Part shown: one piece after another, positions 16,970-25,375 of the stretch | How positions within the stretch are numbered: position 1 is the first letter of the stretch | How the letters are laid out: each line of letters begins with the position of its first letter | Assembly (NCBI RefSeq): GCF_009764645.1 | Contig: NZ_RWIM01000220.1 | Span: forward strand, 20,555 to 84,554 | Length of the DNA stretch: 64,000 nt | Source: Pseudomonas sp. PB106 | Lineage (GTDB): Bacteria; Pseudomonadota; Gammaproteobacteria; Pseudomonadales; Pseudomonadaceae | Direction of reading: 5' to 3' | Notes under the pieces: generated by a model | Seen by the model: the letters and a program-made list of their open reading frames with translations, nothing else | What the model was told of the DNA's origin: nothing | Database searches by the model: none | Position numbers and translations under genes: made by a program

Positions 16970-17037
16970 TTATTCAGGCAGGTTGTTGGCACTCACGTGG
17001 TCACCCATCTGGAGGCGCAGGGAGCCGTATGCTCCAA
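16970..17037 (-). pseudogene. Remnant: last 22 codons of a second PQQ-dependent membrane dehydrogenase
   Basis: The minus-strand frame ending at the TAA at 16970-16972 reads VGAYGSLRLQMGDHVSANNL then PE and stop. It aligns without gaps to the gcd C-terminus (AGGHGSLGTKQGDYVIAYKL then SE and stop). DNA identity with the gcd end is roughly 70% over about 66 bases by eye. There is no start codon and the rest of the gene is absent; the delta-60 gene stops at 17040, directly before it. It is probably a decayed tandem paralogue of gcd (a glucose, quinate or shikimate dehydrogenase). Confidence 0.75.
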
Positions 17038-17039
17038 CG

Positions 17040-18392
17040 TCAACTGTTATAGCGCAGGATGTATCCCTTGTATGGGCCCGTTGGCTGGGAAACTTCTCCA
17101 CACACAACGATTTTGCTGTTTTGCATGACCAAACCGTCGCTCAGCGTTGGGCTGCCTTCTGGATTGTTGTAGACAGCCCAACCCGTTTTATTGAACGACG
17201 CGTCCAGCCTCCCATCAGCCTGATAACGAGCGATCAGGATTGGAGGAATTGGCGCTTCGGGTCCGTCGGCAGCCGACCCGGCGACCAAGAGCGCGCTATT
17301 GGTCGGCCATGCGCAATATTGCCAATACTCGCCCTTGGGAAGCATTGCTGAGTACAAAGTCTTGCCGTCATTGAACACAAGGTTAGGAGACCCATTGGCG
17401 TTCAGAACGGCTACCCATCCTCTGAATAATCTTTCTCGGAAAAGCTCTCCGACGATAGCAATTGCGTCGTTACTCTCTCTCACGGCAATCGCATTAACAC
17501 TATTCCAGCCGGGACCGGCAGTCAGCGCGATGGTAGCAATCCCTTCATTGGCAAATCCGCGATCAAGTTGGCCATTCTCCATATAACGCGTTACATACAC
17601 TTCAGAAACAGCATCACCATCGCGTAGCTTGAATGTGCCGGTGACCAGGATCTTTGCGTCTTTTTGCACTGCAAGGGCTTTAACGCCACTGGACTGATGA
17701 TCAATTCCGTCGAGACCAATCAGGGTGAATCCTTTGCCATTGAACGATTTGTCTAACGAGCCATTCGGGTTGAGGCGAACCAGGATCCCCTGTTGAACAA
17801 TAGGAAAACTCGAGACTACATCGATCAAAAGGATTTTTCCGTCGGGCATCACTTCGCAGGAAAGTGCCCCTGACCCCGAAGTGCCGGAACGCTGTTGAGG
17901 CTTCGGATCACCCGATCGCTTGGCCAGACTCCCGGCGGGCGCTTGCGTTACGAGATAGACAAGTTGTTGGGTGTCAACGCGCAGGATCCCGTTATCGCCG
18001 AATGTGTCATCGAGGGTGCCGTCTTCGAATTGACGCACGACGGCCACAAAACCATTGCTCCCTCCCAAAAGCTGGCCGGTGAGGATCCATCCTCCAGCAG
18101 GGTGTGAACGCAGCACCGGAAGCGAAAACCTTTCATCTTCGTCAAAACGAATGTCGACAGAACCACCGTTGCCAAATGTGTCGTCCAGTGTCCCGTCAGT
18201 GTTCAATCGTCTTAAAACGGCTGTCGGGGAGAATTGTGGATCCTCGACAATGAGCAATTTGCCATCGGCCACCTCAAGCGTGGTGGCCGGACTATTGCCT
18301 CTGGTCCCCTCGAACGGTAAGCCCACTGCCCCACCAACCCCAAAAGTGGTGTCGAGCGTGCCTGCTTCAGTGATTCCCTGTTGCTGATTCAT
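17040..18392 (-). CDS. Delta-60 repeat protein
   Basis: A 450-residue protein built of about seven 50-60-residue repeats, each carrying LDxxFGxxG: LDTTFGVGG, LDDTFGNGG, LDDTFGDNG, LDKSFNGKG, LDRGFANEG, LVFNDGK and LDASFNKTG. This is the delta-60 repeat, which should form a beta-propeller-like array. No signal peptide is visible; function is unknown. The ATG at 18392 (MNQQQGITEAGTLD) is chosen because AAGGAAAG sits at the correct distance; the upstream in-frame codons overlap the promoter palindrome. Third-position GC is lower than in gcd next door. A lux-box-like palindrome lies 77 bases upstream. Confidence 0.85.
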   Translation of the reverse strand: MNQQQGITEAGTLDTTFGVGGAVGLPFEGTRGNSPATTLEVADGKLLIVEDPQFSPTAVLRRLNTDGTLDDTFGNGGSVDIRFDEDERFSLPVLRSHPAGGWILTGQLLGGSNGFVAVVRQFEDGTLDDTFGDNGILRVDTQQLVYLVTQAPAGSLAKRSGDPKPQQRSGTSGSGALSCEVMPDGKILLIDVVSSFPIVQQGILVRLNPNGSLDKSFNGKGFTLIGLDGIDHQSSGVKALAVQKDAKILVTGTFKLRDGDAVSEVYVTRYMENGQLDRGFANEGIATIALTAGPGWNSVNAIAVRESNDAIAIVGELFRERLFRGWVAVLNANGSPNLVFNDGKTLYSAMLPKGEYWQYCAWPTNSALLVAGSAADGPEAPIPPILIARYQADGRLDASFNKTGWAVYNNPEGSPTLSDGLVMQNSKIVVCGEVSQPTGPYKGYILRYNS

Positions 18393-18461
18393 GATCGCTT
18401 TCCTTGTCCAAAGGCGGATGCCCTTCAACACCAGTGGAACACCTGACAGTGGCGTTATCAC

Positions 18462-18477
18462 CTGTCAGAAATGACAG
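18462..18477 (-). promoter_or_regulatory. las/rhl-box-like palindrome upstream of the delta-60 gene
   Basis: CTGTCAGAAATGACAG (CT-N12-AG) is centred about 77 bases before the ATG at 18392. A further half-like CTGACAG occurs at about 18443-18449. The 18393-18618 gap holds nothing else I can identify. Confidence 0.6.
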
Positions 18478-18621
18478 TTGAACAGTCTTCTTGGGCCAAA
18501 TTCATGTCCTTGGGAGCCAGAGAGGAGGGAGCGAGGAGTTTTCCAGATGCTGGCGCTTGATGCCTTACAGATGCTCAAGCTGTCATCGCATTTGTCGCGC
18601 ATGGAGAAACAGCGTGCACAA

Positions 18622-18655
18622 AAAAGGCGATGTCTCTCACGAGACATCGCCTTTT
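18622..18655 (-). terminator. Rho-independent terminator of gcd
   Basis: AAAAGGCGATGTCTC and its complement pair around TCAC/GTGA, with TTTTTTG following on the minus strand. It lies 16 bases past the gcd stop. Confidence 0.9.
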
Positions 18656-18670
18656 CCTACCGCCTAAACC

Positions 18671-21079
18671 TTACTCAGACAGTTTGTACGCAATCACATA
18701 GTCACCCTGCTTGGTGCCCAGCGAGCCGTGACCGCCTGCAACAACGAGCACGTATTGCTTGCCGTCCTTGCCGGTGTAGGTCATCGGTGTGGTTTGCGCG
18801 CCTGCTGGCAGGCGGCCTTCCCACAGTTGCTTGCCGTTTTTCACATCGTAGGCACGCAGGTACTGGTCGAGGGTGCCGCTCAGGAAGGCGACGCCACCCG
18901 CGGTGGTGAAGGTGCCGCCCAGGCTAGGTACGCCCATGCTCAGCGGGATCGGAACCGGCGAGCTGTCGCGCACGGTGCCGTTTTTGTGCATCCAGATGGT
19001 TTTGCTGGTGGTCAGGTCGACCGCTGCAACATAACCCCACGCTGGCGCCTGGCACGGCAGGCCCATTGGCGACAACAGAGCCTCGAGGACTACGCCGTAT
19101 GGCGCGCCTTTGTTGGGCTGGACGCCTTCGGTCTCGCTGACGCGTGGACCTTGCTTGGCGATTTCGGCGGCCGGGATCAGTTTCGAACGGAACGCCATGT
19201 AGCTCGGGTTGACGAAGGCGATCTGGCGCACCGGATCGACCGAGATGCCGCCCCAGTCAAACACGCCGAAGTTGCCTGGATAAACGATCGAGCCTTGCAG
19301 CGATGGCGGGGTGAACGGGCCATCGTAGCGCAGGGACTTGAAGTCGATCCGGCAGAGCATCTGGTCGAACGGGGTGACGCCCCACATGTCGCGTTCTTTG
19401 AGCGGCGGCGGCATGAAGTTGAGGTCGGATTTTGGTTGGGTCGGCGAAGTGTGATCACCTTCCACGGCGCCTTGCGGCACGGGAATTTCGTTGATCGGCA
19501 CGATGGCCTTGCCGGTGCTGCGATCCAGTACGTAGATGCTGCCCTGCTTGGTCGACGCCAGTACCGCAGGCTTCACGCCGTCAGCGGTTTTGATGTCCAT
19601 CACGGTCGGTTGACCGCCGACGTCCATGTCCCACAGGTCATGGTGGGTGAACTGGAAGTTCCAGCGCACTTTGCCGGTGGCGATGTCCAGCGCGGTCAGG
19701 CCGGCTGCGTGCAGTTCCGATTCAGGGGTACGCGCGCCACCGAACTGGTCCGGGGTCTGGTTGCCCATCGGCAGGTAGAGCATGCCGAGTTTTTCATCGA
19801 CCGCGAACATCGACCACATGTTGGGCGAGTTGCGGGTGTAGGTCTTGCCTTCGGCAATCGGCGCGGTGTCGTCCGGGTTGCCGCTGTCCCAGTTCCACAC
19901 CAGTTTGCCGGTGTGCACGTCGAACGCGCGGATCACGCCGCTTGGCTCGTCGGTGGAAACGTTGTCGGTGACGTGGCCGCCAATCACTACCAGGTCTTTG
20001 GTGACCGCTGGTGGCGAAGTGGAGTAGTAGCCGCCGGCATTGAAGCCGCCAATGTTGGCAGACAGATCAACCTGGCCTTTGTCGCCGAAGTCTTCGCACA
20101 TTTTGCCGGTGTCGGCGTTCAGGGCGATCAGACGGGTGTCGGCGGTTGGCAAGAAGATGCGGCGCGGGCAAGCGCTGGCCGGGGCCGGGCTGGCCGAACC
20201 GGTCGGGCTCTGCTCGGAGGCGTAGACCGCGTCGTCGTGATAAGTCACGCCACGGCAGGTCATGTGCGCCCAGCCTTTGAAGTTGGCCGCGTTCTGCGTG
20301 CTCAGCTTCGGATCGAAACGCCAGATTTCCTTGCCCGAATCCGGATCAAGGGCAATCACCTGGCTGTGCGGCGTGCACACGTAGAGCATGCCGTTGACTT
20401 TCAGCGGGGTGTTTTCGGCGGTGGTTTCGCCCGGATCGTTTGGACCGGGGATGTCGCCAGTGCGATAGGTCCACGCCGGCACCAGTTTGCTCACGTTGGC
20501 CGGAGTGATCTGGGCCAGTGGCGAGTAACGGTCACCGTGGGCGCTGCGGCCGTAGGAGTTCCAGTCACCGTCGGGCATGGCCGGTGCGGTGTTGGTCATG
20601 CCGTCGACGCTGTCGCGATCCAGTTGGCCTTTGATTTCACCCGGGTTGGTGAATTGGCTGGCCAACGCAGTCAGACCTGCCAGCACGACGGCCACGCTCA
20701 AGGCGCCGGTGCCCATCGGGGCTGGACCGTTGAGCAGCAGCGGACGGCGGAACCATGGCAGCAACATCACCAGGCCCAGCGCGAACAGCATCGCCAGACG
20801 CGGCACCAGTTGCCACCAGTCCAGACCGACTTCCCACAGCGCCCAGACGGTGCTGGCGAACAGCACGATGGCGTACAGGCCCAGCGCTGCGCGGCGGCGC
20901 ATCAGCAGCAGAATGCCGGTCAGCGCAATGCCGATACCGGCCAGCAGGTAGTACAGCGAGCCGCCGAGCATGCTCAGCTTGACCCCACCGGCCAACATGG
21001 CCAGGCCCATCAGTAGAAGCAGAATGCCGAGCAGGCTCGGTAGCAGACGGCCCCGACTCGAAGCACTTTCGGTGCTCAT
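18671..21079 (-). CDS. gcd: Membrane-bound PQQ-dependent glucose dehydrogenase
   Basis: Oxidises periplasmic glucose to gluconolactone with PQQ and passes electrons to ubiquinone. At 802 residues it has the family length. Five hydrophobic segments occupy about residues 12-150 and anchor it in the inner membrane. The rest is an eight-bladed quinoprotein propeller, with WNSYGRSAHGDRYSPL at the entry and TPFDQMLCRIDF before the quinone side. It is followed by a strong terminator. The OprB-type porin upstream on the same strand would let sugar in, so the two genes probably work together in direct glucose oxidation. Confidence 0.96.
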   Translation of the reverse strand: MSTESASSRGRLLPSLLGILLLLMGLAMLAGGVKLSMLGGSLYYLLAGIGIALTGILLLMRRRAALGLYAIVLFASTVWALWEVGLDWWQLVPRLAMLFALGLVMLLPWFRRPLLLNGPAPMGTGALSVAVVLAGLTALASQFTNPGEIKGQLDRDSVDGMTNTAPAMPDGDWNSYGRSAHGDRYSPLAQITPANVSKLVPAWTYRTGDIPGPNDPGETTAENTPLKVNGMLYVCTPHSQVIALDPDSGKEIWRFDPKLSTQNAANFKGWAHMTCRGVTYHDDAVYASEQSPTGSASPAPASACPRRIFLPTADTRLIALNADTGKMCEDFGDKGQVDLSANIGGFNAGGYYSTSPPAVTKDLVVIGGHVTDNVSTDEPSGVIRAFDVHTGKLVWNWDSGNPDDTAPIAEGKTYTRNSPNMWSMFAVDEKLGMLYLPMGNQTPDQFGGARTPESELHAAGLTALDIATGKVRWNFQFTHHDLWDMDVGGQPTVMDIKTADGVKPAVLASTKQGSIYVLDRSTGKAIVPINEIPVPQGAVEGDHTSPTQPKSDLNFMPPPLKERDMWGVTPFDQMLCRIDFKSLRYDGPFTPPSLQGSIVYPGNFGVFDWGGISVDPVRQIAFVNPSYMAFRSKLIPAAEIAKQGPRVSETEGVQPNKGAPYGVVLEALLSPMGLPCQAPAWGYVAAVDLTTSKTIWMHKNGTVRDSSPVPIPLSMGVPSLGGTFTTAGGVAFLSGTLDQYLRAYDVKNGKQLWEGRLPAGAQTTPMTYTGKDGKQYVLVVAGGHGSLGTKQGDYVIAYKLSE

Positions 21080-21110
21080 AGTGTGATTCTCCGTGACGTT
21101 TTATGTAGTC

Positions 21111-21149
21111 CCGCGCTGTAGTCACTGTAGATGACGATTGGGCGCGGGC
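21111..21149. other. Inverted repeat upstream of gcd
   Basis: CCCGCGC (21111-21117) and GCGCGGG (21143-21149) can pair around a 25-base loop, 32 bases before the gcd ATG. It could be a leader hairpin or an operator. Confidence 0.4.
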
Positions 21150-21195
21150 ATGGTTCAGATAAAAACTTGTCTAGCTAACGAATTTTTCCCGATCC

Positions 21196-21316
21196 CTGTG
21201 GGAGCTGCGGTGCGACGATTCGACTTGCCAGCGATGGCGGCGTGTCAGCCGACGAAGATGTCGACTGTGAAATCGCATCGCTGGCAAGTCGAATCGTCGC
21301 ACCGCAGCTCCCACAG
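21196..21316. repeat. REP pair with 41-base perfect inverted arms
   Basis: The arm at 21196-21236 (starting CTGTGGGAGCTGCGGTGCGA) is exactly complementary to 21276-21316. It combines a GTGGGAGCTGC outer part with GACGATTCGACTTGCCAGCG inside. It sits between the oprB-like gene and gcd. Confidence 0.88.
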
Positions 21317-21332
21317 GTTTTTGCAGTGTTCT

Positions 21333-22694
21333 TTAGAACGAAGACTGGATCTTGATCCCGCCGATCAGGGCGTCGTCGACGTTGTTCACGCCACCGGGGT
21401 GGCGGATGTATTGCAGGTTCGGGCGTACGGTCAGCCAATTGGTCACGTGCACGCCGTAATACAGCTCGGCGCTGTATTCGGTGTCTTGCGGCGGCAGGAA
21501 CGATGGATCGTCATAGTCGTAGACGGCGTTGGCCTGGTTGGTCGCTTCGGCGTTTTTGCGGTAGGCCGGGTTGACGTGTACGCGGGCGAGGGCGAAACCG
21601 ATATCGTCCTTGGCGCGCGCGTCGAACGGGCCTTTGTAGGTGATGCCGGCCTGCACGTAGTTGTCGATGGCGTTGGTTTTCTTGTCGTGCATCGTGCCGT
21701 TGGCGAACACACTCAAGCCGCGGCTGTTGTCGCTGGCGACGCTGGTGATCTGCTGCTGGATGCCCAGCCACACGCCGTGTTTGCTCGACGCGCTGCGGTA
21801 GGCTTCGCCGCTGAGGGCTGCCGGTTGGCCGTTCTGATCTTTGTAGGCATCGGTGGCCTTGGCGTTGCTGTAGTAGTAACCGGCGCGGTATTCGCCCGGC
21901 AGGCCGTTGAGCTTGGGTGTCCACACCAGTTCGATCGGCAGGATCGCGCCCTGGGTGCCGCTGCCGCTGAGTTTGAAACCGTTGCCGCGATCGAGGTTCG
22001 ACGGGTTCTGTTCGTAGGCGCCGACCTGCGCGTACAGCTCTGGGGTCAGGTGATATTTGACGCGCATCGCCCATTGGCTGACCGGCCAGTTGTACCAGAT
22101 GCCGCCGACCCAGTTGCCGACCTGCGAGCCGCAGAACGCGAGGTTCTGGAAGTCGCACGGGAACGTGTTGAAGTCTTCGCCTTCGCCAAAACGGCCGACC
22201 TTGATGTCGAGTTTCTGGTCGAAGAATTTCTGCTGGTACCACATCTGCGTCAGGCGCGTGGTCTGGCCACGGCCCCAGACTTCCTGGGCGGAAGTGAAGC
22301 CGCCGACGCGCGGATCGTTGATGCGGTCGTTGCTGATGTTGTTGCCGCTGCGCTTGGTGATGGTCAGTTGAAACTCGGCGTCGTCCCAGCCGAGGATCTT
22401 CTGCAGGTCGAGGTGCGTGCCCAGACCGAACTGATCGCTGTAACGCGCGGTGCGGTCGTGGTCGTAGCCGCCGTGCAGGTTGCTGCCCATTTCGCCGGTG
22501 TAATCGAGTTTGAAGTCGTAGCCTTTTTCCGAGAGTTCTGTGCGCGTGCCGTTCCAGTCACCGAGCATGTACGGTGATTCGCTGTCGAACGCGGGCGCCG
22601 CTTGTGCGCAGGTGGCGAGGCCCAGAGCGGTGCAGCCGCCAAGGGTGCGCAGGGCTGAGATAGCGCTGTCTCGGGAGAAGGAAAAATCGGGCAT
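21333..22694 (-). CDS. oprB: OprB-family carbohydrate porin
   Basis: A 453-residue outer-membrane protein. The signal peptide ends around CAQA-AP (about residue 32). The mature start PYMLGDWNGTRTELSEKGYD is the conserved OprB opening, and the sequence shows the alternating strands of a 16-strand barrel, ending GGIKIQSSF with a C-terminal Phe. OprB porins admit glucose and other sugars. It is upstream of gcd on the same strand. Several OprB paralogues occur in pseudomonads, so the gene symbol is a best guess. Confidence 0.9.
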   Translation of the reverse strand: MPDFSFSRDSAISALRTLGGCTALGLATCAQAAPAFDSESPYMLGDWNGTRTELSEKGYDFKLDYTGEMGSNLHGGYDHDRTARYSDQFGLGTHLDLQKILGWDDAEFQLTITKRSGNNISNDRINDPRVGGFTSAQEVWGRGQTTRLTQMWYQQKFFDQKLDIKVGRFGEGEDFNTFPCDFQNLAFCGSQVGNWVGGIWYNWPVSQWAMRVKYHLTPELYAQVGAYEQNPSNLDRGNGFKLSGSGTQGAILPIELVWTPKLNGLPGEYRAGYYYSNAKATDAYKDQNGQPAALSGEAYRSASSKHGVWLGIQQQITSVASDNSRGLSVFANGTMHDKKTNAIDNYVQAGITYKGPFDARAKDDIGFALARVHVNPAYRKNAEATNQANAVYDYDDPSFLPPQDTEYSAELYYGVHVTNWLTVRPNLQYIRHPGGVNNVDDALIGGIKIQSSF

Positions 22695-22995
22695 GGCTAA
22701 GTCTTTTTTTGGTGTTTTCGGGAGTGCAATTCGAGCGCTTCAATATGTCGCAGGCAGTGAAGCGGTTCAGCAGAAGGGCGGCAGGATAATGATCTGTTAC
22801 AAAAAGACAAAGGCCTTTTGTGAACATGCAGCGTTTCGGATTCGGTAACAGTGCGGCAAACGGGCGCATTGTCGGCCGGTTCGCAGCCTGCGATCTTTTC
22901 AGGTTGGCCTACATTTGAAGGTAGGCCTTCCACCCGAACACCCCCTCGGCTAAGGTGCGCGGCTTCTGCATTTTCACTTCGCCCAAAGGCCTGGC
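22695..22995. other. Divergent intergenic region between oprB and the VF530 gene
   Basis: 301 bases. A near-palindrome ACAAAGGCCTTTTGT (22807-22821) lies about 115 bases before the oprB start and could be a regulator site. No gene, repeat or terminator was recognised in the rest. Confidence 0.4.
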
Positions 22996-23226
22996 ATGAA
23001 CGAACAAACCCCCGATCCACTGCATGGCGTGACCCTTGAACAGATCCTCAACGCACTGGTGAGCCATTACGAATGGTCGGGGCTGGCCGAGCGCATCGAT
23101 ATTCGTTGCTTCAAGAGCGATCCGAGCATCAATTCGAGCCTGACGTTCCTGCGCAAAACCCCATGGGCACGGGAGAAGGTCGAGCGTCTGTACGTGAAGT
23201 TGATGCGCACCAAGCGACCGCTCTGA
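22996..23226 (+). CDS. VF530-family small protein
   Basis: A 76-residue basic protein beginning MNEQTPDPLHGVTLEQILNA. It has the VF530 hallmark segments LEQILNALVSHYEWSGLA, RCFKSDPSINSSLTFLRKTPW and a basic end (RTKRPL). Structural work on VF530 of Vibrio fischeri showed a small helical fold thought to bind DNA. The next gene starts one base after its stop. Confidence 0.9.
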   Translation: MNEQTPDPLHGVTLEQILNALVSHYEWSGLAERIDIRCFKSDPSINSSLTFLRKTPWAREKVERLYVKLMRTKRPL

Positions 23227-23227
23227 C

Positions 23228-23866
23228 ATGGACGCCGGCTCGCGGCGACGCCTGATTACCTGCGCAGCCTTACTGGGCTGGGCGGGGTTGGGCATTCAGC
23301 TGTACCTGATTTTCTTCGCACGCTTGAGCGTCGGCGCCAGCCTGTTGGGCGGGTTGGTGAGTTTTTTCAGCTACTTCACGATTCTGACCAATACGCTGGT
23401 GGCGACGGTGCTGACCTGTGCCGTGACCGATCGCGAATCTGCTGCACGCCGCTGGTTCCTGCAGCCGTGGGTCAGTAGCGCGATTGCCGTGAGCATTGCT
23501 GTGGTCGGCTTGGCCTACAGCCTTTTGCTACGGCATCTGTGGCATCCCGAAGGCTGGCAATTCATCGCTGATGAATTGCTGCACGACGTGATGCCATTGC
23601 TGTTTCTGGGCTATTGGTGGTTTTGCGTACCGAAAGGCACGTTGCGCTGGTGGCATCTGCCGGTGTGGCTGATTTATCCGCTGGTGTATTTCATCTACGC
23701 CTTGCTGCGCGGGCATTTGCTCGGTGCGTATGCGTACCCGTTCATTGATGTGGCGGTGTTGGGTTATCCACAGGTGCTGATCAATGCCGGGGGGATATTG
23801 CTGGGGTTTGTGCTGATTGGGTTGGCGCTGATCGGCCTCGACCGCTGCAAATTTGCACGGAGTTAA
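23228..23866 (+). CDS. Pr6Pr-family membrane protein
   Basis: A 212-residue integral membrane protein with six or seven hydrophobic helices. FFSYFTILTNTLVATVLTC and DVMPLLFLGYWW match the Pr6Pr (FAR-17a/AIG1-like) family. Function in bacteria is unknown. It starts one base after the VF530 gene, so the two are probably co-transcribed and translationally coupled. Confidence 0.86.
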   Translation: MDAGSRRRLITCAALLGWAGLGIQLYLIFFARLSVGASLLGGLVSFFSYFTILTNTLVATVLTCAVTDRESAARRWFLQPWVSSAIAVSIAVVGLAYSLLLRHLWHPEGWQFIADELLHDVMPLLFLGYWWFCVPKGTLRWWHLPVWLIYPLVYFIYALLRGHLLGAYAYPFIDVAVLGYPQVLINAGGILLGFVLIGLALIGLDRCKFARS

Positions 23867-23871
23867 AGCAC

Positions 23872-23959
23872 CTGTAGGAGCTGCCGCAGGCTGCGATCTT
23901 TTGACGTTGATTGTTCAAAAACAAGATCAAAGGATCGCAACCTTCGGCAGCTCCTACAG
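23872..23959. repeat. REP-type inverted repeat (GTAGGAGCTGCC family)
   Basis: Arms CTGTAGGAGCTGCCGCAGGC and its complement, with the usual GATCTTTTGA/AAAGATC inner part. It separates the convergent Pr6Pr and siderophore-reductase genes. Confidence 0.88.
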
Positions 23960-23966
23960 GGGGATA

Positions 23967-24752
23967 TCACTCTTCTTCAGTGCTCTCGGCGCGCCAGTAG
24001 CCGACGGCTTTGATCAGTTGCTCATCAAGCCCATGCTCATCGATCAGCACCCGGCGAATCTGCCGTGACACCTTGGTCTCGGTCGCCACCCACGCGTACA
24101 GATTGCCCTTGGGCACTTGCAACTGCTTGACCGTGCTCAGCAGGTTGTCCTTGCCGCCGTCGCGCAATACCCAGATCACATTGACCTGTGCGGCGCTCTC
24201 GAGCACTTGCTGCTCGGCACCGTTTTCCACTTCGATCACCACCAGTGCCTTGCGATTGGCGGCCAGGCCTTCGAGGCGGCGGGCAATAGCGGGCAGGGCG
24301 GTTTCGTCGCCGATCAACAAGTAACTGTCGAAAATGTCCGGGACGATCATCGAGCCACGTGGCCCGCCGATGTGCAGGAACTGGCCGACGGTGGCCTGTT
24401 CCGCCCAGGTCGACGCAGGGCCATCGCCGTGCAGGACGAAATCGATGTCCAGTTCCAGCGCATCGAGGTCATAGCGGCGCGGGGTGTAGTCGCGCATTTC
24501 GGGTTTCGGTCCATCGTCCTTGCCGGCGCCGAGCCCCAGGTTGTCCAGTGCGGCGGCCTGTTCGGCGTTCTGCGGGAACAGCAGTTTGACGTGATCGTCA
24601 GTGCCCAGGCTGATAAATCCGGCCAGTTCCGGCCCGCCGAGGGTGATGCGGCGCATGCGTGGGGTCAGGTCGACCACGCGCAACACTTCCAGCTTGCGGC
24701 GTTTGATTTCGTGCATCACGCGGTGAATGGTTTGGGTATCGACTGCAGTCAT
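23967..24752 (-). CDS. Siderophore-interacting (ferric-siderophore reductase) flavoprotein
   Basis: A 261-residue cytoplasmic SIP-family protein (ViuB/YqjH-like), which releases iron from ferric siderophores by reduction. The FAD-binding barrel carries RMRRITLGG, then MRDYTPRRYD with the R-x-Y-T/S flavin motif. The NAD(P)H-like domain has LIGDETALPAIARRLE. It overlaps the PadR gene by four bases, downstream in the same operon. The E. coli pair yqjH/yqjI has the same two proteins, which supports the assignment. Confidence 0.93.
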   Translation of the reverse strand: MTAVDTQTIHRVMHEIKRRKLEVLRVVDLTPRMRRITLGGPELAGFISLGTDDHVKLLFPQNAEQAAALDNLGLGAGKDDGPKPEMRDYTPRRYDLDALELDIDFVLHGDGPASTWAEQATVGQFLHIGGPRGSMIVPDIFDSYLLIGDETALPAIARRLEGLAANRKALVVIEVENGAEQQVLESAAQVNVIWVLRDGGKDNLLSTVKQLQVPKGNLYAWVATETKVSRQIRRVLIDEHGLDEQLIKAVGYWRAESTEEE

Positions 24753-25324
24753 TCGGCTTTCTCCGAGGCAGGTTGAACGGCAGGGCCGTCGACGATGGCT
24801 TTGGCGGTGTCGTTGAGCAGGTCCCGCACGCGCAGGATTTCTTCCGGGCTCCAGCGTCCGTGGTGCATTTGCAGGGCATGGCGCAGGTTATGCACCGCTT
24901 CGTGGATTTCAGGCGGGCGATCATGGCCGCGCAGCGAACGCTTGCTGACGTCGATGCGCATGCGCACGCCGTCCAGCGCTACGGCTTGTTCGCTTAAAGA
25001 CGAACGACCGGCGTCGGTGGCGCTGTAGCGTTTTTTACCGCCCTCGGCGTCGCCGGTAATAAGGTCGCTTTCTTCGAGGAAAGTCAGGGTCGGGTAAATC
25101 ACGCCGGGGCTCGGGCTGTAGGCACCGTCGAACATGCCTTCGATCTGGCGGATCAGGTCGTAGCCGTGGCACGGCTGTTCGGCGATCAGCGCCAGCAACA
25201 GCAATTTCAGGTCGCCGGGGGCGAAAACTCGCGGGCCGCGACCGCCGCGTTCACGACCGGGGCGTTTCTCAAAACCGTCGCGGCCGTCGCCGTGTTCGCG
25301 GTGGGGGGAATGATGGTCTCTCAT
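24749..25324 (-). CDS. PadR-family regulator, YqjI-like
   Basis: A 191-residue PadR protein. A His/Arg-rich tail (MRDHHSPHREHGDGRDG) precedes the winged helix (DLKLLLLALIAEQPCHGYDL, then SPGVIYPTLTFLEE). This resembles E. coli YqjI, where a metal-binding N-terminus precedes PadR and represses the siderophore reductase yqjH. The start at 25324 is favoured: an upstream in-frame ATG would place the start in the operator palindrome. Metal sensing by the His-rich tail is inferred. Confidence 0.9.
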   Translation of the reverse strand: MRDHHSPHREHGDGRDGFEKRPGRERGGRGPRVFAPGDLKLLLLALIAEQPCHGYDLIRQIEGMFDGAYSPSPGVIYPTLTFLEESDLITGDAEGGKKRYSATDAGRSSLSEQAVALDGVRMRIDVSKRSLRGHDRPPEIHEAVHNLRHALQMHHGRWSPEEILRVRDLLNDTAKAIVDGPAVQPASEKAE

Positions 25325-25357
25325 TTTTCTCTGCTCTATCGTCGTGTTTAGATACAA

Positions 25358-25375
25358 CTTAAGATATATCTTAAG
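25358..25375 (-). promoter_or_regulatory. Perfect 18-base palindrome, probable PadR operator
   Basis: CTTAAGATATATCTTAAG is fully self-complementary and lies 34-51 bases before the PadR start. It probably overlaps the promoter and mediates autoregulation of the two-gene operon. Confidence 0.7.

Noticed and set aside
16690..17128. Small frames across the DUF6124 leader and REP region
   Set aside because: They run through the structured leader, a REP unit and a terminator, so they cannot be real genes.
16919..18655. Site-specific integration into the gcd 3' end
   Set aside because: The flanking copies differ by about 30%, there is no integrase gene, and the encoded remnant is a real paralogue C-terminus. 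An ancient tandem paralogue fits better.
18728..21016. Plus-strand frame opposite gcd
   Set aside because: Shadow of the conserved quinoprotein gene.
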